Source: Plazaster borealis
Lineage: Eukaryota; Echinodermata; Asteroidea; Forcipulatida; Labidiasteridae
Direction: 5' to 3'
Assembly: GCA_021014325.1 (NCBI GenBank)
Contig: CM037472.1
Span: 2,604,001-2,668,000, forward strand
Length of the DNA stretch: 64,000 nt
Shown here: positions 1 through 10,740 of the stretch, piece after piece
Numbering within the stretch: the stretch's first letter is position 1
Layout of the letters: each line of letters starts with the position of its first letter
The notes under the pieces: generated by a model
What the model saw: the letters and a program-made list of their open reading frames with translations, nothing else
The model's database searches: none
Told to the model about the DNA's origin: nothing
Translations under genes and position numbers: made by a program

Positions 1-345
1 GGCCCGAGAGCGGAAAGAGAGCAATGGGTCCGAGTGTACTACGCCCGAGAGCGGAAAGAGAGCATTGGGTCCCGGTGGACTGGGCCCGAGAGCGGAAAGA
101 CAGCACTGGGTCCCGGTGGACTGGGCCCGAGAGCGGAAAGACAACACTGGGTCCCAGTGGACTGGGCCCGAGAGCGGAAAGACAGCACTGGGTCCGGATG
201 GACTGGGTCCAAGAGCGGGAAGACAGCACTGGGTCCTGGTGGACTTGGCCCGAGAGCAGAAAGAGAGCACTGGGTCCCAGTGGACTGGGCCCCGAGAGAA
301 TGGACTGAGAGCTGAAAGAGAGCACTAGATCCTGATGGATTGGGT
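1..345. repeat. 41-bp minisatellite (about 8 units)
   Basis: A GC-rich unit beginning GCCCGAGAGCGGAAAGAGAG recurs at 2, 43, 84, 125, 166, 207, 248 and 289, an exact 41-bp spacing. The array runs off the left edge of the window. Further partial units lie at about 1,010-1,085 and 1,438-1,545. Because 41 is not a multiple of 3 and the unit has no stop codon, all three plus frames stay open and read cyclic versions of one 41-residue peptide. The ORFs here are a by-product of the repeat, not genes. Confidence 0.93.
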
Positions 346-3300
346 CAGAGAGCGGCAAAATGATTGCCAAATGACATGAAATTATCTTTGGTTGAATTGT
401 AATGCTACAAGATAATTACTGATATTAACTTCTGTTTAAAAAATAGTGACAACTTGCATTCTGCACAATTATTACAGAGCTCTATTTTGGATCAGGGGTA
501 AATATTAAAAGTATACTTTTTAAGCTTACCTTTTACCTGAGAGGTGTAGTTTGTTTATTATAGACTGGTCTTGGACGGGTACATGTCTTTGGAGATGCCA
601 AGCCTGACTGTAACACAAACAAAATGCACAATTTGCAACATTAAGTGTTTAAGAAGAACATTATCTGTCATTTTTCCTTAGGATTTCTTCTATATTCTCA
701 ATAATAAATGAATAAAGACAAAAAAATGAAAGCAGCCACAAAAGGTTTGAGGAACTCATGCAGTTTGTGAACTTTATTTTTTAGTGATCTCTCAGAGATC
801 TATGTGAGGGTAATCGAACTTGTGAAAAATGACCCAAACCACAAATGGGTGCAACATTCACTCTGTTGGTATGCACTGTTTCTGCAAAGAGCATCTGCAA
901 TCGTAGTCAGTCTCCAGAGTACAATGTAAGTGAACTGCTGATAGGATTACCTTACTTGCTCTTCACCAGCAGAGGAGGTTGCATTGGTACATGTATTGAT
1001 AGACTGGACCCAAGAACGGAAAGAGAGCACTGGGTCCCAGCGGACTGGGCCTGAGAGCAAAAAGACAGCACTTGGTCCTAATGGTCTGGGTCCAATAAAT
1101 GAATAAAGACAAAAAAATGAAAGCAGCCACAAAAGGTTGGAGGAACTCATGCAGTTTGTGAACTTTATTTTTTAGTGATCTCTCAGAATAAAAGTAATTT
1201 GAAAATGTTTTTTTCTTTACTTTAAATTGAAAAAAAAAAAATGAAAACAAAACATTTTAAATAGCAACAAAATGTTTGGAGGAACTCATGCATGTCATTT
1301 ACAATAACAAACAGTAACATTGGGGAACATCCATTGCAGTTCTGTTGAGGATTGGTGCTGGAATGAACTTCAGAACATGAGCTCTCAGAATAAAGGTAAT
1401 TTGACAAATGGCATGCAAATCTGAAAATACCCACCACAGTGGCAGAAAGAGAGCACTGGGTCCCAGTGGACTGGGCCCCGAGAGAATGGACTGAGAGCGG
1501 AAAGAGAGCACTAGATATTGATGGATTGGGCCGGAGAGCGGCAAAATGATTGCCAAACGACATGAAAATATCTTTGGTTGAATTGTAATGCTGCAAGAAA
1601 ATTAATGATATTAACTTGTTTAAAAAAGAGCGACAACTTGCATTCTGCACAATACAGAGCTCTATTTTGGACATGGGGTAAAAATTAAAAGTAAATTGTT
1701 TTTAGCTTACCTTTTACTTTAGAGGTGTTGCTCCTTTATCATAGACTGGTCTTGGACGGGTAGATGTCTTTGGAGATGCTAAGCCTGACTGTAACACAAA
1801 CCAAATGCACAATTTGCAACATTAAGTGTGGTTAAGTGAAAGCAGCATCAAAAGGTTAGAGGAACTTGTGCAGTTTATTAATTTTTTGTTATTGCAATAA
1901 AAATAAGGAACAGTAATTCGAGGGTGTCAATAGTGCTTGAATTGTTCTCCTGAGGATTGGTGCTGGTATGAACTTTATATATCAGTGAGCTCTCAGAATA
2001 GGTAATTTGAAAACTTGTTTATTCTTTACTTTAAATTGAAAAAAAATAAATAAAAAATAAACATTTTAAGTAGCAACAAAATGTTTGGAGGAACTCAAGC
2101 ATATTAGTATCAATACAAAACAGCTAGAATGAACTTTTCAATAGGAAAATTAACAAAAGCTAAATGTCTATTGATATTTGTGTCTAGCATGAAGCATTCT
2201 TAAGGCATTTTCCCAAAACCTATCAATCCTGACAAAAAAAAAAAAAAAAAAAAAAACACTGTTCAACCTTTCAACTATGAAATGATTGCCAAACATTCTT
2301 CATAATTATTACAGACCTCCATTTGGGACAGGGGGGTAAATACTTAAACAAGAATTGGGGGAATTCACCTTTTACTTGTTGAGAGGAAATGTCTTTGGAG
2401 ATGCTAAGCCTGACTGTAACACAAACAAAATGCACAATTTGAAACATTAAGTTTTTATTAAGAACATTGTCTGTCATTTTACATAAAGATTTCTTATAGA
2501 TTCTCAAAAAAACAGCAACAAAAAAGCAGAAAGCAGCAACAAAAAGGTTTGAGGGACTCGTGCAGTTTGCTAATATTTTATTGTTGCAATAAAAATAAGC
2601 AACAGTAATTCGAGGGCGTCAATTGCTTGAAATAGTGATCATAATAGTGCGGGTATGAACTTTATTTACTAGTGAGCTCTCACAATAAAGGTAATTTGAC
2701 TAGTGGTTTTCTCTTCACTTTAAATTGGAAAAAACTAAATAGAAACAAAACATTTTAATTAGCAACAAAATATTTGGAGGAACTCAAGCATATCAGTATC
2801 AATAACAAACAGTAACATTGGGGAACATCAATTGCTTGAAAAAGTTCTCTTGAGAATTGGTGCTAGTATTAACTTTTCATTATTAAGCTCTCTCTCTCAG
2901 AATGAAATTGATCTGACGAATGGCATTTAAACTATTAGTTACCACAAGCTAAGAATTTGTATAGATATTTGTGTTCAGCATGGAGCAACCTCGGGTACTT
3001 TCCCAAGATCTTTGCAAATGGAGACAAACAAACAACACAGCCTTTCAACACACAAATATTATATTTGGAAGAAATCTGCTGCTACAACAAAATGACTGAT
3101 ATAAACCTATGTGGAAACAAGAGTAACAACATGCATTCTGCACATAGCTGCATTTGGGACATGGGGCAAATATTAAAATTATGTTTTTTTGGAAATTACC
3201 TTTTACTGGAGAGTACAGCTCCATTATCATAGGCTGGTCTTGGACATCTACTTGTTGAGAGAGAGATGACTTTGGAGATGCTAAGCCTGACTGCAACAAA

Positions 3301-3900
3301 ATGCAGAATTTGAAACATTTAATTTAGTACTGATAAACATTACCCATCATTAAAACAATTAGTTTTAGGTAACTTGCTGTTACCGGGGTTTACCTTAAGT
3401 TAAACAAAATTCCATAAATACAAACACTTAAAGCAAACAAATATTTCGAGAGACTCATGCTTATCTGTATCAATTTGATTGTTGCAATCAAAATAAGCAA
3501 CAGTAAATTTGGGGGACGTCAATTCCTTGAAAATGTTGAGGATTGGTGCTGGGGTATGAACTTAAGAACATGAGTTCTCAGAATAAAGGTAGTTTGACAA
3601 ATGGTATGAAAAACTGAAACTACCAAAGCTAAGAATTTGTATTTGTATTTGTGTGCAACAGGAAGCATCCTTAGAGATTTTGTATAACCTGACCGAGAAA
3701 AAACTGCAGCCTGTCTACTTTGAAATGATTACCCAACTATGATAAAGTCTACCGGCCACACAAACAAATCACACAATTTGCAACATTTAGTGGCTTAAAC
3801 ATTACCCGCCATTAAAACAGTTTGTTTCAGATTCAAACTTAAGGATTTTTCTACACTTTCAAATGAACCTAAATAAAAAAATATAAGAAAACCAATATAA
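310..3900. repeat. Degenerate long-period tandem repeat with exon-like blocks
   Basis: Several blocks recur in the same order with drift. One starts near GGAACTCATGCAGTTTGTGA (740, 1,140; variants 2,555 and 3,450). One contains CTTTGGAGATGCTAAGCCTG (about 590, 1,770, 2,395, 3,270). One is a TGAGCTCTCAGAATAAAGGT-like block (about 790, 1,180, 1,380, 1,990, 2,670, 3,570). Read on the minus strand, the second block looks like a small exon, with an acceptor GTTACAG, a start SGLASPK in one frame and a donor-like GTAAAAGG. The copies share no single open frame. A 26-base A tract lies near 2,233. No intact gene is visible. Confidence 0.6.
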
Positions 3901-4103
3901 CAAAAAGTTTATTGCATTCTGAGTTATCAACTGGTGTATCAGGCCGTGCACAATTTTGTTTCCCCTGACTCGGCTCCATTCAGCTGTACATTTAAAAAGC
4001 CTGCATACATTTTGGCAAACCTAAGTGACTTGTGTAACATTTTCATGAGAAACTAAAGTTTCACACATGAGGTTTCCTTAATGTTTTCATGAGCTTGTAG
4101 GGC

Positions 4104-4588
4104 TACTTACGAAAGCAGGGTTTGACTAGCCCTCAGCACTCTTAGTATTTGTACATCAGGCTAGTGACTAAACTGAGCCCTATGGGTATCTAAGAAGCAG
4201 GGTCTGACAAGCCCTCAGCACTCTTAGTGTTTGTACATCAGGCTAGTGGCTAAACTGCGCCTTATGGGTATCTAACACTAGCCCTCAGCACTCTTAGTGT
4301 TTGTACATCAGGCTAGTGGCTAAACTGCGCCTTATGGGTATCTAAGAAGCAGGTTTGACTAGCCCTCATCACTCTTAGTGTTTGTACATCAGGCTAGTGA
4401 CTAAACTGAGCCCTATGGGTACCTAAGAAGCAGGGTTTGACTAGCCCTCAGCACTCTTAGTGTTTGTACATCAGGCTAGTGGCTAAACTGCGCCTTATGG
4501 GTATCTAAGAAGCAGGTTTGACTAGCCCTCAGCACTCTTAGTGTTTGTACATCAGGCTAGTGGCTAAACTGCGCCTTATGGGTATGTT
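4104..4588. repeat. Tandem array of an ~82-bp unit (6 copies)
   Basis: The motif AGCCCTCAGCACTCTTAG starts at 4128, 4210, 4280, 4361, 4443 and 4524, giving spacings of 82, 70, 81, 82 and 81 bp. The third unit is 12 bp shorter. The copies are nearly identical, so the array is recent or homogenised. No coding potential is seen. Confidence 0.92.
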
Positions 4589-4708
4589 TCCCCAGTGTGG
4601 TTGGTCATGTCTTTTTATCTGCAGTTCCTTCTCAGGACCTATGAGGGTTTTAAGTTGTTATAAAACTTAGCCACAGGATTGCAAACTTTATTAGTTTTAA
4701 CTTACCAT

Positions 4709-5403
4709 CAGGGATGCCAGTGACTCTTTCCTTCAGAGCCTGAAAAAAATTCGCTGTGAAGGAAAGGGGGTCACCGCCATCCCCCACCCCGCCGCTCAGA
4801 CCAAAAACCAATAAAAAACATAACAGCGATTTCTTTAAATAAAACATAAAGAAAAAGAAAATTTACCCGCGTTGTCGATCTTCCTCATGTAGTCTGATAA
4901 AAAATAACCCCCACTGTCTTTTGACTCCAGCCACCGCCAATTAAACCTTTTCTTTACCCCTCGATCAATTTGTTTCAAATTAGCTTTTCTTTCAACATCC
5001 ATAATGACTCAATGTAACGCCAAAAACTCAGTCGGTATGTCTCAATGGTAACGCCAATCGTACGCAAAACAAAATTCTCAGAGCGATTTCATGTACGGTC
5101 CAAAGATCGTGTATGGATGTACACACAAAATACATCGATACATACCATACGGCACACTGCACACATTCGACAGAAAAGTCTAGTCTTCGCTCAATACTTC
5201 CGGCATTTATACACGTACGAACGCTTGAGGGCGCTTTCAAAACATATTATCATTAAACAAGAGTCGCTCCAAACGAGCGCCGGAAATCTATTTTCAATAA
5301 AATATATTTTCTCCGGCCTGATGAAACACGGAGCGCCGGAAAAATTTGGGGAAAATTTGAAAAAGCCGGAATTCCGGCAATAGCCGGAAAACTGGCATCC
5401 CTG
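4709..5403. mobile_element. hAT-like DNA transposon, non-autonomous
   Basis: Both ends carry the inverted terminus CAGGGATGCCAGT (4709 inward; reverse complement ending at 5403). They are flanked by a 7-bp direct repeat TTACCAT at 4702-4708 and 5404-5410. A CAGGG-type terminus with a 7-8 bp target duplication is typical of the hAT superfamily. The element is only 695 bp and keeps one exon-like piece of a possible transposase (4867-5002, minus strand), so it cannot mobilise itself. The GC-rich right half is dominated by short CCGG-containing inverted motifs. Confidence 0.82.
4867..5002 (-). pseudogene. First-exon remnant of a transposon-encoded protein
   Basis: An ATG at 5002 opens 45 codons, beginning MDVERKANLKQ and continuing with an FNWRWLESKD motif and a SDYMRKIDNA end. 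It then meets a donor-like G|GTAAATT at 4866. The charged, Trp-rich start resembles N-termini preceding the BED-type zinc finger of hAT transposases, but the cysteine/histidine part that should follow is missing. It lies wholly inside the hAT-like element, which supports transposon origin. A host-gene exon is the alternative. Confidence 0.45.
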
Positions 5404-5464
5404 TTACCATGATCCTCATGAGCATCTTCTCCCTGTTTCAACCTCATCACACAAGTGTCTGTCT

Positions 5465-5880
5465 TCATTTAGTTAAGACATCTTGACTGACAGGGCTGAC
5501 TACAGCAAGTTTCTCTCTACCAGCTGGAAGTGACAAGGAAATTGTATAAGGCATCAATAGGGAAGTTTCCCTTGAGAAGAACCAAGGAAAAAACACCTGT
5601 TGAGTATTGATACAAAGAGAATAGATATTAACAGCAACAATCTCCTGCCTATTAACCCATTACTTCACTGACTGACTTTATTCAGGAGATTGTCTTACCT
5701 CTGAGGACTGCTCCTCCAAATGATGTCTCAGCCAAACAAAAGGTTCAAGTGGAAGGCAGTCATCGTGAATGTCTGGACTCCGCAATGAAGTAGTCAAGAT
5801 TCCTGTCCAATGCCCCTGGTGTTCACTTCCATCATTGTAGGAGGACATCTCAACTGTATGGATGGTTCGTCAACTTCACC
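5465..5880 (-). pseudogene. Possible decayed exons of an extracellular (HYR-like) protein
   Basis: Two exon-like blocks with good signals lie on the minus strand. The upstream block ends at 5699 with donor CAGAG|GTAAGA, and its possible acceptors leave starts at 5880 or 5853. The downstream block starts at 5596 after acceptor CTCAACAG and reads 43 codons to a TGA at 5465. Using 5853, both blocks share an open frame of about 94 codons with matching phase (DDCLPLEPFVWLRHH, then VFFPWFFSRET). Using 5880, another frame reads EVDEPSIQLRCPP and MEVNTRGIG, which looks like the start of a HYR domain but soon hits a stop. Mixed frames suggest a decayed gene; a real terminal exon pair is possible. Confidence 0.3.
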
Positions 5881-7640
5881 TTGCAAGAGAAAGAAATGGT
5901 TGGCAGCCATCTGAAAGTTAAAAATTCCATTTTGTTCAAGGGACATTGGTTAGTGAAAGAGTGCACTCATTGTGACCCTATGGTTTTCACTCAGCACAAC
6001 ATATAAAACAACCTGTGAAAATGTCATTTAAATAGCCAGTTACATTTTCAAGAAACTAACAAATAACAGTTCATATTTTGTCACAGATTTTGTGCTTGTT
6101 TATACAAGCAACCAAAATGAACAGCCCTGATTTTGAGGTCTTCAATGCAGCAATGAGTGCTGTATGTGCTTAGTCAGGAACAGTGTTTGATTGTACTGTG
6201 ACCAGTCAGGTAGATACGGGTTGAAGAAATAATGAACAACTTATTCAATTTCTTTTGGACATGTGGTCATTCCAGGTCATTTTAAAGCTGCAGTACTGTC
6301 ATCAGTTTTTCCATCACATTTTGAGCTTGAACACTGAATTTAGTCATACCTTGTCATACCTTGTTAAAATATAGGACAGTCAAACTTCTTTATCATCCAT
6401 CATGAGTCACAATCATCAAGGCTTGTTTCTATCATTGCAATGTTTCTCTGTCATGTGATGGTAGGATTGGGGGAGGAGTACATCTTTTGCTCAGAGGGCA
6501 GTTCCGGCATTGCATTCACCACACAATGACTTCAGTGAATGATGACAGCCTGCAAAGTATCTAACAGAACAATGTCTTTAAATGTGATAATTGAAAATTA
6601 ATCAGATTTTAACCCCATCATACTTGGAATAAAATTAAGTAAGTTTTAGTAATAACCTTCCTGAGAAATGCAACAACAAAAAGACTGGGCAAGCGTGTTG
6701 GTTTAGACATCTAGATCCATTAATGGCTTTGTACTCTGCATGATGCCATCGCTCACTTATTGAGTGTTAGTGTTTAATTATAAAGTCGGTAATCCGCCAA
6801 TTTTTTATTTTCAATCTAAAAAACTCCAAGTTCCACATTTACACCTAGCCAAAGAGCATGCCAATTGTCTTGTTACCATTGTTTTTTTTTTTTTCACACA
6901 CACAAATCCATCAATGACCAGCTCTTCTGGAATTCCCATAGGAATTGTACAGCAATTACTCAGCACTAATAAGGTAAAATGGTATGAACTCTACAAAGAG
7001 ACACATGTGGGCTCATCTTAAAATAATTTTTGCTTGAATTGACTTTAGTCAAAAGGTCTATTTGAAATGCTTTGAGCGATTTAAAAGTGATTTGGTTCTC
7101 AACAAAAATGTATTACACGCTAAAATCTAACTGTTACTCAATGAGTCAATGATGGTGTCCGGATTGTGAATTTTTTTTTATGGTGTCACGCAGGGTTTTA
7201 ATGTGGAATTCTGTGCTTACCGTCATCATACTCTGCCCCAAGTGCAAAATTTCTGCACTATATGTGTAAGGAAGGAATGCTTTGTGATGTACACAACAAA
7301 ACATTTCTTCTGCCTGTGAAATACACTCACATGTCTAGACTTTTCTGCTTCTGTAAGTGCTGGTTTTTCACTTACAGAAAGCAGGGCCATGAAATTGGGC
7401 CCTACTCAAAAATTTACAAAGTCGAGAATACAATGCATATTATACACATCCTTGTTGGGAAAAACAATGCATAAAATAAAATAACCTAGCAAGGTCTCTT
7501 GAGAGTTTTATCATACTACACTAAATTCCACATCAGCACTAAAATACATACATGAAGATAAACATTTACTTTCCCTTTAAAAAGCGCTTTCCACTTGATG
7601 TGTAAGTAGGTAAACACAAAAACATATCAGAGCTACACTC
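5881..7640. other. Gene-poor stretch with one small exon candidate
   Basis: Mostly AT-rich sequence without a long open frame. The one coding-like point is on the minus strand at 7221-7252: an acceptor-like GTGCAG, a frame reading NFALGAEYDDG and a strong donor G|GTAAGC. The peptide recalls a loop found in concanavalin-like/LamG folds of extracellular proteins, but 32 bases are too few to decide. A polyT tract lies near 6,880. Confidence 0.35.
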
Positions 7641-7714
7641 TAGGGAGCTGGATGTTTTTTCTTCATGCTTGGATCTCACAATCTGTTGCTGTGCAGAGAC
7701 TCTTGTGTTTCAGC

Positions 7715-8030
7715 TCACAGGAGTCTGGTGTTACTTCCTTCACACTGCTCATCTTTGCTCCTGCTAATGTTAGCTCTCTTCGCTGTGGATGTGTTCCTTT
7801 CTGGAGAGTGACTGTGTTCATGGTACATGTTGTCATTAGATAGTCCTTCAGATCTCATCCAGGTCTGAACAGTCGTACTACAGCACTCTGGTTGGATGAC
7901 AGTGTAATCATCAACTCCATCCCTTGCATCACTCTCAGCATTATCAGTGGCTTAGGTTCACTCCAGGTGAATGCTTGAATACACCTCAGCATAGCTGGAT
8001 CACTACCAGTCTTACACCATTTCCACCCTT
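7715..8030 (-). pseudogene. Decayed cytoplasmic-tail-like exon
   Basis: One minus-strand frame reads SYAEVYSSIHLE, then an in-frame TGA and TAA (7952-7954), then 78 open codons from 7951 to a TGA at 7715. That part includes ARDGVDDYTVIQPE and a hydrophilic Ser/Asn/Lys-rich end. YxxV/YxxI motifs in an acidic, hydrophilic context are typical of receptor tails. The two internal stops in a continuous coding-like frame suggest a pseudogene. I cannot name the family. No intact partner exon is visible nearby. Confidence 0.3.
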
Positions 8031-8246
8031 TCACCAGATACAGTTAGCAGCTAAGGGATTGCTCCCTCAATGTAAACAACACGATTTAATTTGATTCATT
8101 AATTAAATAACATTTATTTCCATATTGACCAGCTGCAGTACACAGATAAATAAACAGACAAACCATGAGCAAAAGAGACCATTGTCTGAGTCTTACTGTA
8201 AAACAAAATAAATAACAAGAAGCAATTGTTTTTACAAACAATATCA

Positions 8247-8675
8247 TGACCCAACATGATAGAGCTGCTTAATTAAGCACAAAAATATGCAGCGCCCAAC
8301 AACATTTAGCTTACCAGAATAGACACAATCGGCGACTGGAATCACAAGACTCATAGTGGGTATACAATGTAAACAAACCAAGCAGATGTGCGTGGAAAAG
8401 CATTGCTTCTTCCGCACCTACTGCAAAAGCACTCGGAAGCAGCCATGCTTGTCTACGCACACTGATGCGTTGTGTGCTTGGTTTGTTTACATTGTACATG
8501 TATACCCACTATGAGTCGCGTGACTCCGGCCACTGATTGTGTCCATTAGGTTACCAACCAAATTACTGTATCTCATGTATCATTTGTGACTGGTTGGTGT
8601 CATGCTCATCTCTGCTTAGCAGAAATTTGTTGAGCAATATTTTCTGCTTAAGTAGCTCTATGAAAGTGGACCCTG
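8247..8675. mobile_element. Palindromic MITE with a second foldback MITE nested inside
   Basis: The outer ends are inverted (ATAGAGCTGCTTAA near 8,252; TTAAGTAGCTCTAT near 8,650), the same family as elements at 47.9, 48.4-48.9 and 55.4 kb. The inner element, 8321-8544, has arms of about 75 bp: GACACAATC, GACTCATAGTGGGTATACA and ATGTAAACAAACCAAGCA recur inverted at its other end. The nested insertion splits the CAGAAATAGGTTACC-type sequence that is continuous in the other family members. Confidence 0.75.
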
Positions 8676-8929
8676 GTGTTTAATTCCTTTCAAGACATCT
8701 CTTTCACACATCACAACAAATAAAAATTAAGACAGAATAAAAATGGACTTCATCTTCAGGTAAATTAATTTGCGTCCACTCCTCACAATAATAATTATCT
8801 ATTGTCTTAGTCTGATTGCTCGATTAAAAGAACATTTAAAACTCAACAAGTAAACAATGTTTGACAAATAATATTGGTATTAATAACATTTATGACAGTT
8901 TGACAAACATACATCAAAAGGCCTACATT

Positions 8930-9290
8930 GTTTAATTTGACAGAAAACACATCAATCAAGTCTTGGCTGGTGGAGGTCCTTTTAGATCGGTCCTTATATA
9001 AGAATGCTGGTCTTCAGTTGTGGGACTCATGTGTCTCTCCTCCTCTTGCCTTTGGAGGCCTTTCCTTGTGTTGGTTCCACAAGAAAACAGTCCTTGCAAG
9101 TCTTGTTCGATACCTTTGGTAGACACCATAGAGGTGGGTGTTCCTCCTATGGGCAGTCCATGACACACCAAGGATTCTCAGCATATGGGTGTATGTCCAA
9201 TCCAAGGTCTTCTCCTGCTGGGTTGTGAGCATCCAGGTTTCCGCACCATACAGTAAGGTTGCCTCGATCAACTCATTGACACAGAATAAA
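8930..9290 (-). mobile_element. LINE relic (RTE-like reverse transcriptase C-terminus)
   Basis: The minus strand from about 9,290 to 9,014 reads a peptide containing ATLLYGAETWMLTTQQEKTL and YTHMLRILGVSW. This is the conserved LLYGxETWxLT...YTRMLR block at the C-terminal end of RTE-type endonuclease-reverse transcriptases. The frame then drifts and stops, and a second frame carries the continuation to about 8,956. Only the last part of the ORF is present. Clade assignment is by eye. Confidence 0.72.
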
Positions 9291-9999
9291 AACGATACAC
9301 TTCTTGGGGTCAGTTACTTTCAAGGGCAAATATATTTCCTTACTCTGACAAGACAATGATTCACAGTTGAACAAAACAGACAACACAAAAAATACTGACA
9401 CAGAATAAAACCACTCACTTGTTGGGGAACAAATTTATTTTCTTGATCCTAAACCCCTAATGTCTTTGGCTTGAGCACTCCCACATCCTCAAAAATACTC
9501 CACTCCATGCTCAACAATGGAATGTTTGGACTTAAAAATAATGAGTGGTTGTTTTATTGACGGACAAATGTTATTTGGACCTAGAATCCTACTTCAGGTC
9601 AGACAGCTTTGTGAACAAGATTTCCAAAGATTTGGAACTAAAACAAATTGACTTCTTTGGGTTATATTTGTTTAAATTTATTCAATCAATTAATTAATTT
9701 GTATTTACTTATTATTGTTATTTACTTATTCATTAATATTATTATCAATATTTGTTTATTTTATTTTATTTTATTGTTGTTAGTGGACTGCAAGACAATC
9801 ATTCCCAGTTGGACAAAAAACATCACAATAACGACAATTTGATACTGAATAAAACCAATTCACTTTTTAGGGTCAGTTAATTCTGGACATATTTATTTCC
9901 TTACTCCACACAAGAAGTATCCACAGTCCATTTAAATGCACAGAAAAAAATAAAGAGTGGATATTCACGAGTAAAATAATGGTGTTACTTTGCCTTTAA

Positions 10000-10350
10000 A
10001 GGCCCTGTACACTATTGGTAAGATTGAAAAACACAAATGTTCACAGATTCACACATAACTTACATGATTTAAAGTAAGTAATGGTAGAAAGGGTTCCTTA
10101 AAATATTTCTGCCTAAAATGCTATCGTTTCTGAGAAATGAGTAAAACAACAGTTTTTTTCACGCGTGATAAAAACTTGATGTTTGAAAAAACAGAAAACG
10201 CATAAGGTCTCTTTTCACTATTTTCTCGTGACCTCGATGACCAATTGAGCTCAAACTTTCACAGGTTTGTTTGTTCATGTATATGTTGAATCACACAAAA
10301 TGTGGACACTGATTTTGAGCTGTTACCAAAAGTGTACAATAGGCCTACCT
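10000..10350. mobile_element. TTAA-flanked MITE (piggyBac-like)
   Basis: Termini AGGCCCTGTACACTATTGG and the inverse of AGGTAGGCCTATTGTACAC abut TTAA at 9996-9999 and 10351-10354. TTAA duplication is the piggyBac signature. Internal sequence (ACCAATTGAGCTCAAA, TTTCACAGGTTTGTT) is shared with elements at 18.4, 24.7 and 50.2 kb. There is no ORF, so it is non-autonomous. Confidence 0.8.
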
Positions 10351-10740
10351 TTAAGGCAACCATTTACAGTTGGACAAAACATACATCACAAAAATTACTT
10401 GACACAGAAAAAAACCCTGTACACATTTGGAAGGCATATCGTTATCAGACAAATTTATTTGGCAACTCTGAACAAAGAATCAAGTTTTCAGGTCTGTTAG
10501 ACATTAAGACAATCAAACGAATAATGAAAATTCAACAAGAAAACACTTGTTTGACAATAGTTGTTACTTTGTCTACAAGACAATCATTCACTGCTGGACA
10601 AAACGCACATCACAAAAAAACAACCCGAAACCCTCAGAGTAAAACCAGTTCACTTGTTTAGAACATTAGGTCATAGTTTTTGGGGGCCAAATTTATTTCT
10701 GAACACCATGGCCATTAATTGGGGGTGGGTCTACTTTCAC

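Larger units (their letters stand above)
8690..10740. repeat. Dispersed degenerate repeat region
   Basis: A block resembling AAGACAATCATTCACAGTTG, GACAAAACATACATCACA and ACACAGAATAAAACC recurs at about 8,710, 8,890, 9,280-9,400, 9,790-9,850, 10,360-10,400 and 10,580-10,650, with irregular spacing and strong drift. A LINE relic and a TTAA MITE are embedded. No gene is supported. Confidence 0.55.

Noticed and set aside
24..328. Three overlapping plus-strand ORFs of 87-94 codons
   Set aside because: Products of a 41-bp repeat open in every frame; no start context, domain or termination logic.
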